Assembly (NCBI GenBank): GCA_900319005.1
Contig: ONMV01000001.1
Span: forward strand, 124,001 to 188,000
Length of the DNA stretch: 64,000 nucleotides
Source: an uncultured Bacteroidales bacterium
GTDB lineage: Bacteria; Bacteroidota; Bacteroidia; Bacteroidales; Paludibacteraceae
Direction of reading: 5' to 3'
Shown here piece after piece: positions 35,996 to 44,514 of this stretch (its first letter is position 1; every line of letters starts with the position of its first letter). The notes under the pieces are model-generated. The model was not told the origin of the DNA. It saw nothing but the letters and a program-made list of their open reading frames with translations, and searched no databases. Both the position numbers and the translations under genes were made by a program.

Positions 35996-37810
35996 ATGAA
36001 AAATCGAATTTTTATTATGACAGCGTTGTGTGTGATGGCAGCGCAAGTGGTCTTTTCCTCGACGGTTACTCCGGCGGAAAATATCCCCGCTTATTATGCA
36101 AACGCGAATGGTAAATCGGGCACAAGCCTCTATAACGCCCTGAATAGTATTGCTAATGTGGGATTTAAGTCTCTTGGCTATGACGGGGCAATCACTGCCT
36201 ATCAGAAATCCGACGTTTATCCTACCGATCCGTCTCATCCAGATTATGATGCGAGCAAAGCCGGAAAGTTATGGGATATGTACGGCGGCTGCACATTTAG
36301 AGCTGGCGACGAGTGCGGTAATTATAATGGCGAGTGCGATTGTTATAATCGCGAGCACTCGATTCCCAAATCGTGGTGGGGCGGAAACAAGAATGATATG
36401 TACTCCGATATTTTCCATCTTGTACCTACGGACGGCTACGTGAATAACCGTCGGTCCGCTTATGCATTTGGCGAGGTCAATAACGTGACATATTCCTATA
36501 ACGGATGCAAATTAGGTTCCAGCAAATCGACCATTACAACCGATAAGAACACGCTTCTGGGCACTGAGGCTACTTGCAGCGGAACGGTATTTGAACCGCG
36601 CGATGAGTATAAGGGAGACTTTGCCCGCGGATATCTCGGCATGATCGCCAAATATAGCAATACTTCGTTTTCGATTACTTCCGGCAGCGGAAATATGATC
36701 TTTGAATCATTTAAATCGACATCTCATTTCGGTCTGACTAAATATGGTATCGTGCTTTTGATGAAATGGCATCGTGAGGATCCTGTATCGCGCAAAGAGA
36801 TAGACCGGAACAACGGAATTCAGGCTACGCAAGGAAATCGCAATCCGTTCATCGATTATCCTTATTTGGCGGAATATATATGGGGTGAGAAAAACGGTCA
36901 GACGGTAGATCTGTCCCAATTGATGCCGTCCACCGACCCTGCCTTTGTTCCCGGAGTCAGCAATGGTTGGCGAGGTGAAGATACGCCTCCCACGCCGCCG
37001 ACTCCGACCGTCCAATACGGCGTTACATGGTCCGTTTGCGGCGAGACGCGTGTGGATTCAATCGCGGAGAACGGAATGATAGTTCTTCTGCCCGATGCAC
37101 CTGCTTCCTGCTCGGCGGAGAGTCCTGTTTTTATGGGTTGGACAGATGCTCCGATTAATGGTATTTCAGAAGAAGAGCCCGCGGTGCTCTATCGTCTGGC
37201 GTCTCAATTCCCTGTGGTGACAGAAGATGTGACGTATTATGCTGTCTTTGCACATGAGACGATCGTTGAGGGAGCTACAGTGCCGACCGATGTCACGTTT
37301 GACTTTACCGATATGGGGCTGAAGGACAAAGGTGTTATCTCTGCTCCTTTTGAAAAAGAGAACGTAGCAATCACTTTTGATCAAGCTGGAGCGGGAACAG
37401 CGCCTACGTATTATACCGGAGCAGTCCGTCTCTACGCGAAAGGAACGATGACCGTGACAGCGAATGCGATCACGCAGATTGACTTTACTTTCGGAGTCAG
37501 CGATAAATCCAATCCTATCACCGCTAATGTGGGTACTTTTGAATCGCCGACATGGACCGGCGAAGCGGACGAAGTGGTCTTCACGGTAGGAGATACCAGT
37601 GGTCACCGCAAGTTTGCTGGTGTGAAAGTGTCGATGAACGGTTCGGGTACGTCCATTTCGTACGACCGTTTTATCACTTCTACACAGGCACCCACGGAGG
37701 TGGAGATGCTATCTGTAGATGCACCTGCCCGTAAGATTCTTGTAGGTGGGAAGATTTATATCCTTCTGGGTGAACAATTGTTTAATCTCCAAGGTCAGCG
37801 CGTAAGATGA
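35996..37810 (+). CDS. Secreted endonuclease I, first copy, with sorting-type tail
   Basis: An extracellular DNA/RNA nuclease of the EndA/NucM family. A signal peptide (about 1-22) is followed by the nuclease domain (about 30-320). The active-site histidine is in NREHSIPKSWWG, with FHLVPTDGYVNNRRS and the C-terminal GNRNPFIDYPYLAEYIWG. A beta-rich region follows (about 345-570). The final KILVGGKIYILLGEQLFNLQ is the shared sorting-type tail. At 604 residues it is long for EndA because of the added domains. Its stop overlaps the start of a paralogue (ATGA). Confidence 0.92.
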   Translation: MKNRIFIMTALCVMAAQVVFSSTVTPAENIPAYYANANGKSGTSLYNALNSIANVGFKSLGYDGAITAYQKSDVYPTDPSHPDYDASKAGKLWDMYGGCTFRAGDECGNYNGECDCYNREHSIPKSWWGGNKNDMYSDIFHLVPTDGYVNNRRSAYAFGEVNNVTYSYNGCKLGSSKSTITTDKNTLLGTEATCSGTVFEPRDEYKGDFARGYLGMIAKYSNTSFSITSGSGNMIFESFKSTSHFGLTKYGIVLLMKWHREDPVSRKEIDRNNGIQATQGNRNPFIDYPYLAEYIWGEKNGQTVDLSQLMPSTDPAFVPGVSNGWRGEDTPPTPPTPTVQYGVTWSVCGETRVDSIAENGMIVLLPDAPASCSAESPVFMGWTDAPINGISEEEPAVLYRLASQFPVVTEDVTYYAVFAHETIVEGATVPTDVTFDFTDMGLKDKGVISAPFEKENVAITFDQAGAGTAPTYYTGAVRLYAKGTMTVTANAITQIDFTFGVSDKSNPITANVGTFESPTWTGEADEVVFTVGDTSGHRKFAGVKVSMNGSGTSISYDRFITSTQAPTEVEMLSVDAPARKILVGGKIYILLGEQLFNLQGQRVR

Positions 37811-39561
37811 AAAACAATCTTTTATTTCTCGGCGTAGCTTTCTATAGTATGATGTCTCTCAGTCTTTTCGCTGAGAGTATGCCGGAAGGCTATTATTCCG
37901 GCGCAAACGGGAAGCAGGATGGTGCGCTCAAAGATGCCCTCAAGTCCGCCATTCGGGACCATACGGCTATTCCTTATGGTAACGGAGCTAATTCAACTTG
38001 GGGCGTGTTTTACTACTCCGACCGCGATGAGGAGGGGTACTGCATGGACATGTACTGCGATACATGGTATAAGTTCTCTTCGCCGGGCAGTTCTGTGTCG
38101 GGTTGTAATATCGAGCATAGTTTTGCTAAATCGTGGTGGGGCGGCAGCAATAATGATGCTTACAAGGATTGTTATCACCTGAACCCCTCTAACTCCACAG
38201 CTAACAGTGCTCGCAGTAATTATCCGCTTGGTGTGCCGGAGAAAGAGCTGAAATCCAATACGGGTTCGTTGAAAGTAGGCAAGAAACATCACCCGACCAT
38301 GGATGTTGATTTCTGGGTCTTCGAACCGAAAGATGAGTACAAAGGAGATTTTGCCCGTGCGTATTTCTATATGGCTACCTGTTATGGTCACTGGTCCAAC
38401 GGTACCTACGATCCCGTTTGCTCCAGATATCAGGGATGGCGGCTGGACAACAAAGATGTGGGGTCCAAGTTTGCCATGCAAAATGACAACTACTTGGAGT
38501 TCCAACCCTGGGAGCAGGAAGTTCTTATTCAGTGGCATCGTCAGGATCCTGTGTCTATCAAGGAGATACGTCGTCAGGATGCAGTGTCGGATTTTCAGCA
38601 TAATCGTAATCCTTTCATTGATTATCCTTACCTTGCGGAGTATATCTGGGGCAATAGAGCAGGGGAGGAGGTAGATTTTAACAATCTCTTGGCTTCTTTC
38701 GATGAGGCATTTGTTCCGGGAGTCAGCAATGGTTGGCGAGAGGGCGACACACCGCTTCCGGAAAAACCGAAGTTTGGTGTGTCATGGTCGGTATGCGGCG
38801 AGATAGTAGCCGTCGATTCGGTTTATCAGAACAAGAAGATTCTTTCTGCCCCGGATATGCTGCAGTCCTGTTCGGCAACCTCTGATCTCTTCATCGGTTG
38901 GACTACTCAGCCGATTAGCGGTACTGTGGACGAGGTTCCAGAAAAACTATACAAGACCATTTCGGAGATACCTTCCGTCTCGGAGGATATCATTCTTTAT
39001 GCCGTTTTTGTGAATAAAACAACTATTGAAGGCGGCGAATCGGCTACGTATATCTACGATGATGATCATACCCAGGGTTGGCAAACGAATGCTTCGTACA
39101 GTTCGTACTTGCTGCTGGATAAAGGCAAAACCCTATCGTCACCGGAGATTAACCTTGCCGGACTCGATTCCATCATCGTGCGTATTCGAACCTACGGAGG
39201 CAAAGAATATAATACGCTTAATGTGACCATCAATGATGCACCTCTTATGGATTTCGTTACGACCACAGGTTCAACAATGACCGAATATGCATGGGCAAAC
39301 GACCAAACGCTCACCGGGCGAGCAATGATTGTTTTTTCCACCAATTATGGTAGTAAGCAGGGAATAGGTGTTGAGTCCGTGCGTATCGTAGCCCAAGGTA
39401 CGCGTGTAATCTATTCGGATTATCTAACGTCTTGTTCTGTTGAGACCAGCATTGAAGATCAAGAATTGAGAATCATACCTCATAAGTTTCTGAAGAACGG
39501 TCAACTCTATATCCGTGCAGGAGAACATATATACTCCATTACCGGTCAGAGAGTGGAGTAG
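37807..39561 (+). CDS. Secreted endonuclease I, second copy, with sorting-type tail
   Basis: A paralogue of the preceding gene with the same order. A signal peptide (about 1-22), nuclease domain with NIEHSFAKSWWGG and HNRNPFIDYPYLAEYIWG, an INPISG-type linker (SWSVCGEIVAVDS), a beta-sandwich (about 415-545) and the tail KFLKNGQLYIRAGEHIYSI. The four-base overlap with the upstream copy suggests tandem duplication and coupled translation. It probably acts outside the cell in nucleic-acid scavenging or in breakdown of extracellular DNA. Confidence 0.92.
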   Translation: MKNNLLFLGVAFYSMMSLSLFAESMPEGYYSGANGKQDGALKDALKSAIRDHTAIPYGNGANSTWGVFYYSDRDEEGYCMDMYCDTWYKFSSPGSSVSGCNIEHSFAKSWWGGSNNDAYKDCYHLNPSNSTANSARSNYPLGVPEKELKSNTGSLKVGKKHHPTMDVDFWVFEPKDEYKGDFARAYFYMATCYGHWSNGTYDPVCSRYQGWRLDNKDVGSKFAMQNDNYLEFQPWEQEVLIQWHRQDPVSIKEIRRQDAVSDFQHNRNPFIDYPYLAEYIWGNRAGEEVDFNNLLASFDEAFVPGVSNGWREGDTPLPEKPKFGVSWSVCGEIVAVDSVYQNKKILSAPDMLQSCSATSDLFIGWTTQPISGTVDEVPEKLYKTISEIPSVSEDIILYAVFVNKTTIEGGESATYIYDDDHTQGWQTNASYSSYLLLDKGKTLSSPEINLAGLDSIIVRIRTYGGKEYNTLNVTINDAPLMDFVTTTGSTMTEYAWANDQTLTGRAMIVFSTNYGSKQGIGVESVRIVAQGTRVIYSDYLTSCSVETSIEDQELRIIPHKFLKNGQLYIRAGEHIYSITGQRVE

Positions 39562-39582
39562 GGGGGGCCTAAAGGCATCCTA

Positions 39583-39644
39583 TGCAAAGAAAAAACGATT
39601 TGCTTGCTTGAGTAAACTCAGACAGACAAATCGTCTTTTCTTTG

Positions 39645-39645
<1 letters not shown>
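39583..39645. terminator. Bidirectional terminator between endonuclease I and tRNA-Ser
   Basis: A long imperfect stem (AAAGAAAA-ACGATTTG with CAAATCGT-TTTTCTTT) encloses an inner TGAGTAAACTCA hairpin. On the - strand a T6 run follows the stem, so it ends tRNA-Ser; on the + strand it can end the endonuclease run. Confidence 0.8.
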
Positions 39646-39731
<86 letters not shown>

Positions 39732-39768
39732 GGAAGCTTGACTGAAATATAAAAATCAAAAGCGGGTG

Positions 39769-39800
39769 CAAAGGTACTGCTTTTTTTTGACATACGCAAA
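39769..39800 (-). promoter_or_regulatory. Promoter of tRNA-Ser
   Basis: On the - strand TTTG (39800-39797) and TACCTTTG (39776-39769) are 20 bp apart; the -33 dyad is TTTTGACATACGCAAA. Confidence 0.78.
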
Positions 39801-39832
39801 TATTTGCGCAAAAAAATGCAAAAAAAATGAAA

Positions 39833-39908
39833 GAAAAAAAAGAAGGTTGTCTTTCTTTAGCTTTTCTAATCACGTGTGTGATTACAAAAGAAAAAAAGAA
39901 GGTTGTCT
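39833..39908. repeat. Direct repeat of GAAAAAAAGAAGGTTGTCT
   Basis: The segment occurs at about 39833-39852 and 39889-39908. Between them is the inverted repeat AATCAC-GTGT-GTGATT. This looks like a duplicated terminator region next to the candidate small RNA. Confidence 0.8.
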
Positions 39909-39958
39909 CCCGACAACCCAATCTTTTCATTTAACCTTAAATCTAATACCATGAAAAA
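39890..39958 (-). ncRNA. Candidate small RNA (about 65-70 nt) of unknown function
   Basis: A complete transcription unit is visible on the - strand without a gene. The promoter is at 39966-39997; the transcript would hold GGTATTAGATTTAAGG and end in the hairpin GGTTGTC-GGGA-GACAACC followed by TTCTTTTTTT. The only overlapping reading frame is Phe/Lys-rich and runs through the hairpin and the poly-T, so it is unlikely to be real. It could be a small regulatory RNA or a leader remnant; I cannot assign it to a family. Confidence 0.5.
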
Positions 39959-39965
39959 CACGATG

Positions 39966-39997
39966 CAAAAGTACTGCTTTTTGACGATATGACCAAA
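39966..39997 (-). promoter_or_regulatory. Promoter of the candidate small RNA
   Basis: On the - strand TTTG (39997-39994) and TACTTTTG (39973-39966) are 20 bp apart, with the dyad TTTTGACGATATGACCAAA. Confidence 0.72.
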
Positions 39998-40073
39998 TAT
40001 TTTGCATAAAAAGTGTTAAAAATCTAAAATTTGTCATATTTGGTTGACAAAATGGCAGCATTTGTATCTTGAT

Positions 40074-40634
40074 TTAATCACAAAGTGAGAATAAGTCTTC
40101 GCGAGGATTAACCAACATCACCGGCACTAAAGCTTGTTGGATAGCTTTGCGTTCGGGCGGACCAAAAAGGATATCATCCAGACCATAATCTCTGCTGGCG
40201 GTGAGGATCAACAGATCATGCCTAAAATCCCTTTGCCGTTCGGATGCTTCACGAACGAGCGAGAAAGAGTCTTTTCGGGCGATGCATACTTCATAGGAGA
40301 TGTTTTCTCCGCTTCTCTCGATGACCGCTCTGATGTGCGTAATGATACGGTTGACGTTCTGCCGCGCGTGGGAACCATAGTCATTCGCTTGCAGCAGGAT
40401 AATATGTGCACCGGTCTTGCGCGCTATATAGGTGCAAATCTCCGCTTTGTAGGTCTCTTCTTCCAGCATAGAGACAGGCACTAACAAGCGTCTTAATGGC
40501 TTGATAGTCATTGTGGGCGTCACAAAAACATAGGGACGTCGTTCATCGCGACATTCGTTCAGATGCTTTTGAATCGTGCGTGCTTTGTTCTCGCACTCAA
40601 TCAACCTTATATCTTCATTATTATCCCACAACAT
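40074..40634 (-). CDS. UspA-like universal stress family protein
   Basis: A 186-residue cytoplasmic protein. From about residue 48 it has the alpha/beta order of a universal stress protein: RRLLVPVSML, then a helix, GAHIILLQAND, and HDLLILTASRDYG; the C-terminal PVMLVNP is typical. The glycine-rich ATP-binding loop (GxxGxxxxG) is not evident, so it may belong to the type that does not bind ATP. Residues 1-45 are an extra N-terminal region. The 186 bp upstream are very AT-rich, with no clear promoter box and no gene. Confidence 0.7.
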   Translation of the reverse strand: MLWDNNEDIRLIECENKARTIQKHLNECRDERRPYVFVTPTMTIKPLRRLLVPVSMLEEETYKAEICTYIARKTGAHIILLQANDYGSHARQNVNRIITHIRAVIERSGENISYEVCIARKDSFSLVREASERQRDFRHDLLILTASRDYGLDDILFGPPERKAIQQALVPVMLVNPREDLFSLCD

Positions 40635-40820
40635 CTATTTCCAATTTAAAAGAAAAATAGATTTATTGATTTTCTTTTATTGAATCTTTATTTTAAAACT
40701 GCTTTCACAAATAAATTTGCAAATCAATTTCAAAATAAATCTTCCCGATTTTTGGCAAAATCAAAATCAATAAATCTTCAAAAATAATCAAAAATGCCAA
40801 AAATCTATGCAGCGATTGTA

Positions 40821-41864
40821 TTACCACTGAATCGTATCCATCGTATGTCGGTACTGACGAGCAGCTGCTGCGTGTCCTCCATAAGAGGAGGAGAAGATGT
40901 GTGTGTTATTCAGCTCGGGGCTTGCGCACATGAACAGATAATCCGTTTTGGGTGCATTGAGTACCATATCGATGGTTTCCGGCGCCGGACAGCGAATAGG
41001 ACCAGGGGGCAAACCGGGGTACTTATACGTATTATAGGGCGATTCAACCGCCAGATGGCTATAGAGAATACGTCTCAGTTTGAAATCCCCTACGGCATAC
41101 TTGATGGTAGGGCAGGCTTGTAGCAGCATTCCTCGATGTACGCGATTGAGGTAGAGGCTGGCGATGAGCGGCATCTCGAGTTTATTATGGCTCTCGCCTT
41201 CCACGATGGAAGCGACAATCGCTATCTCGATGGGTGTCAGACCGATAGAGTCCGCTTTGGCACGTCTTTCTTCGTTCCAAAAGTGGTTATACTCGCGCTG
41301 CATGCGGTTGAAGAGTTGTTCCGGCGTGATATTCCAATATACTTCGTAGGTATTGGGGATAAACAGACACCGGCTGGTCTCTTTGTTTAGTCCGTAAGGG
41401 GCAAGAAACGTCTCGTCTTCCAGATGGTTTAACAGCGTGACGCTATCCATAAGAAGATGCGTCGTTACTTTGCCAGCCAGGTCTTCGCGCGTACGAATAA
41501 AATGATTCCATGTAATGCGAACGGGTGTCTGATAGCCGTATTTGAGTCTTTCGATGAGTTCTCGGTCACCGATTAGCGCGGGGAAACGATAATGTCCTTC
41601 TTCAGGGTGGTTCAAGATAAGAAAACGCATATGGAGTTTGAGATCGGTCTCCGAACTGATCTCATAGTCCTCCCGAAGAAGTTGCAGCACCGAGTCGATG
41701 GACGCACCAGCATACACATTATAACTATGCTCCTCGCCGTCTTTGGCGCGGAAGTTACAGATATGCCAGCGATAGTACTGCTCGCAGACAAAAACACCCG
41801 CTATCACAGCTATCAGACCGACAGCAATCAGGATTGAGCGAAGAATATACCGTTTCTTTATCAT
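40821..41864 (-). CDS. mltG: Endolytic murein transglycosylase MltG
   Basis: A membrane-anchored lytic transglycosylase thought to end glycan strand growth. One transmembrane segment is near the N-terminus. The YceG-like domain has the catalytic glutamate in ASIVEGES, followed by the conserved ESPYNTYKYPGLPPGPI. At 347 residues it is a normal size. I prefer the ATG at 41864 (MIKKRYI), one base after the mutS stop; an in-frame ATG at 41882 would overlap mutS. Confidence 0.93.
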   Translation of the reverse strand: MIKKRYILRSILIAVGLIAVIAGVFVCEQYYRWHICNFRAKDGEEHSYNVYAGASIDSVLQLLREDYEISSETDLKLHMRFLILNHPEEGHYRFPALIGDRELIERLKYGYQTPVRITWNHFIRTREDLAGKVTTHLLMDSVTLLNHLEDETFLAPYGLNKETSRCLFIPNTYEVYWNITPEQLFNRMQREYNHFWNEERRAKADSIGLTPIEIAIVASIVEGESHNKLEMPLIASLYLNRVHRGMLLQACPTIKYAVGDFKLRRILYSHLAVESPYNTYKYPGLPPGPIRCPAPETIDMVLNAPKTDYLFMCASPELNNTHIFSSSYGGHAAAARQYRHTMDTIQW

Positions 41865-41865
41865 T

Positions 41866-44481
41866 TTATTTTCCTCCGACAAGTCGTTTTATTTCTGAGA
41901 GTTTATTGAGTGCCTCCAGCGGCGTTAAGTTATTGATATCGAGGGCTGTTACCTCTTCCCGAATTTGTTCCAGCACGGGGTCGTCGAGTTGGAAGAAACT
42001 GAGTTGCATTCCTTCACGGCTCTCGCTGATATGCTCCATGGGCTTGGCTATTTCTCCGTTTTTGGCAGCTCTTTCCAGGTCTGCCAGAATCTTATTGGCG
42101 CGCTCAATGATAGAGGCGGGCATACCTGCCAGTTTAGCCACATGGATACCGAAACTATGCTCCGAACCTCCGCGTACCAGTTTGCGCAGGAAGATCACTT
42201 TTCCGTTCACCTCGCGCACGGACACATTGTAATTGCGAATCCGCTCGAAGGTCTTTTCCATCTCGTTGAGTTCGTGGTAATGGGTAGCGAAGAGGGTCTT
42301 GGCGTGCCCTTTGTGCTCATGGATGTATTCCACGATAGCCCATGCGATGGAAATACCGTCGTATGTGCTGGTTCCTCGTCCTAACTCGTCGAAGAGCACG
42401 AGGCTTCGTTCGGAGAGGTTGTTGAGGATCGAGGCGGCTTCGTTCATCTCCACCATGAAGGTTGATTCGCCGAGGGAGATATTATCCGAAGCTCCAACTC
42501 GGGTGAAGATCTTATCGACGACTCCGATTGACGCGCTCTCAGCGGGCACGAACGAGCCCATCTGCGCCATGAGCACGATGAGCGCCGTTTGGCGGAGTAG
42601 GGCAGACTTACCTGCCATATTTGGACCGGTGATGATGATGATTTGTTGCCCGTTATTATCCAAGAGCACATCGTTGGCTATATACTGCTCTCCCATGGGC
42701 AGTTGTTGCTCGATCACGGGGTGCCTTCCTTGCCGGATGTCGATGACCAGACTGTCGTTGATATCGGGGCAGACGTATCGGTTCTCCGCAGCCACGGTAG
42801 CAAAAGACAGCAAACAATCCAGTTGTGCCAGCACGTTCGCATCGAGTTGCATCTGTGGAACCCATTCGCTCAGAGCTAACATCAATTCCTGGTAGAGCCG
42901 GTTCTCGATGATCTGGATTTTCTCTTCGGCAGTGGTTATTTTCTCTTCGTAGGTCTTTAGTTCATCCGTGATATACCGCTCAGCGTTGACGAGGGTCTGC
43001 TTGCGGATCCATTCCGCCGGTACTTGGTCACGATAGGTATTACGCACCTCCAGATAATAACCGAAGACATTGTTGTAACCTATCTTAAGGCTCTGAATAC
43101 CTGTCCGTTCGATTTCGCGTTGCTGGACTTGCAATAAGTATTCTTTTCCGTCCGATTGGATAGCGCGTAACTCGTCTAGTTCGGTATCTACCCCTCGGGC
43201 GATGATGTTCGGCCGTCCTTGTGCCACAGGTGGGTCCGGCACTATCTCCCGCTCTATACGCATACGCATCTCGGAGCAAGGATCCAGCTCCTGTCCGAGG
43301 ATTGAAAGGTAATCATTATCCCGAGCCTCCTCGCAGATTGTCTTGACCGGCTTGATGGCACGTAACGCACGACCGAGTTGTACCATCTCTCTCGGACCGA
43401 TTCGTCCTGTGGATATCTTACTGACAATACGCTCGAGGTCTCCCATCTCGTTGAGTGCGTCCCGCAAGGTCTCACGCGCCTCGGGGTTCTTGAACAGATG
43501 TTCTACTACGGTCTGCCTGTTACGGATCTTCCGTATCTCTTTGAGCGGAAAAGCCATCCAACGATGCAGCATACGTCCGCCCATCGGCGTGATCGTGCGG
43601 TCGATAACATCGTAGAGCGTCCGGCTCTCCTCTGTCTGACCGCCTGTCAACTCCAGATTACGGATAGTGAAGCGGTCCAGCCATACATATTTATCTTCTT
43701 CTATACGGCTAAGATGCTGAATATGACCCGTTTGCAGGTGTTGCGTCATATCAAGATACATCAGAATACCTCCTGCAGCCGTGACGCCTGCCGGCATCTT
43801 ATCCAAACCGAATCCTTTGAGTGAACTAACGCCCCATAGTTTTGCCAGACGTTCGCGAGCCGTCGATTCCACCAACATCCAATCTTCCAACTCGAACGTG
43901 AAATATTTGCTGCCGAACAGGTTTTCTATGTCTGCTTTTCGACCGCGCAGATAGAGTAATTCCTTGGGTGCGAAATTGGTCAGCAGCTTATCAATATAAT
44001 CGCTGTCTCCTTGTCCAGCAAGGAACTCGCCGGTAGAGATGTCGAGGAACGCCACACCGATGATATGTTTGTCAAAATGAAGACAAGCTACCCAGTTGTT
44101 CTCTTTTTGGGTGAGGGTGGTGTCTGAATAACTGACCCCCGGGGTTACTAATTCGGTTACACCGCGTTTGACCAGTTTCTTCGTCAGTTTTGGGTCCTCG
44201 AGTTGGTCGCATATGGCTACACGTAGTCCCGCCCGCACAAGCTTGGGCAGATAGGTGTCAAGGGCGTGGAATGGAAATCCCGCCATTTCGAGTGCTTGCG
44301 CTGTAGTGTTGCCTCCGTTCGAGCGATGCGTCAGGGTGATATTGAGGATCTTTGACGCCTTCACGGCATCCTCTGCGTAGGTCTCATAGAAATCGCCGCA
44401 ACGAAAGAGCAACATCGCATCCGGATATTGCGTCTTGATGTCGCGGAACTGCTTCATCATCGGTGTAATTTCTTCTGCCAT
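41866..44481 (-). CDS. mutS: DNA mismatch repair protein MutS
   Basis: Recognises mismatches and small loops. The N-terminal mismatch-binding motif is in [12 protein letters not shown], with the Phe and Glu that contact the mismatch; the clamp and lever domains follow. The ATPase has Walker A GPNMAGKS and the downstream [12 protein letters not shown]. The ATG at 44481 gives 871 residues, normal size; a longer frame would use TTG in the heptamer tract. It is in the - strand run cstA-engB-TonB receptor-mutS-mltG. Confidence 0.97.
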   Translation of the reverse strand: MAEEITPMMKQFRDIKTQYPDAMLLFRCGDFYETYAEDAVKASKILNITLTHRSNGGNTTAQALEMAGFPFHALDTYLPKLVRAGLRVAICDQLEDPKLTKKLVKRGVTELVTPGVSYSDTTLTQKENNWVACLHFDKHIIGVAFLDISTGEFLAGQGDSDYIDKLLTNFAPKELLYLRGRKADIENLFGSKYFTFELEDWMLVESTARERLAKLWGVSSLKGFGLDKMPAGVTAAGGILMYLDMTQHLQTGHIQHLSRIEEDKYVWLDRFTIRNLELTGGQTEESRTLYDVIDRTITPMGGRMLHRWMAFPLKEIRKIRNRQTVVEHLFKNPEARETLRDALNEMGDLERIVSKISTGRIGPREMVQLGRALRAIKPVKTICEEARDNDYLSILGQELDPCSEMRMRIEREIVPDPPVAQGRPNIIARGVDTELDELRAIQSDGKEYLLQVQQREIERTGIQSLKIGYNNVFGYYLEVRNTYRDQVPAEWIRKQTLVNAERYITDELKTYEEKITTAEEKIQIIENRLYQELMLALSEWVPQMQLDANVLAQLDCLLSFATVAAENRYVCPDINDSLVIDIRQGRHPVIEQQLPMGEQYIANDVLLDNNGQQIIIITGPNMAGKSALLRQTALIVLMAQMGSFVPAESASIGVVDKIFTRVGASDNISLGESTFMVEMNEAASILNNLSERSLVLFDELGRGTSTYDGISIAWAIVEYIHEHKGHAKTLFATHYHELNEMEKTFERIRNYNVSVREVNGKVIFLRKLVRGGSEHSFGIHVAKLAGMPASIIERANKILADLERAAKNGEIAKPMEHISESREGMQLSFFQLDDPVLEQIREEVTALDINNLTPLEALNKLSEIKRLVGGK

Positions 44482-44487
44482 ATAATG

Positions 44488-44514
44488 GTCAATTATCAAT
44501 TATCAATTATCAAT
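44488..44514. repeat. Intergenic heptamer repeat upstream of mutS
   Basis: TCAATTA repeats about 3.5 times, filling the gap between the TonB receptor stop and the mutS start. Confidence 0.85.

Noticed and set aside
40635-40820. Small gene or riboswitch in the AT-rich gap before the UspA-like gene
   Set aside because: No conserved stem, promoter box or credible reading frame was visible, only A/T-rich sequence.
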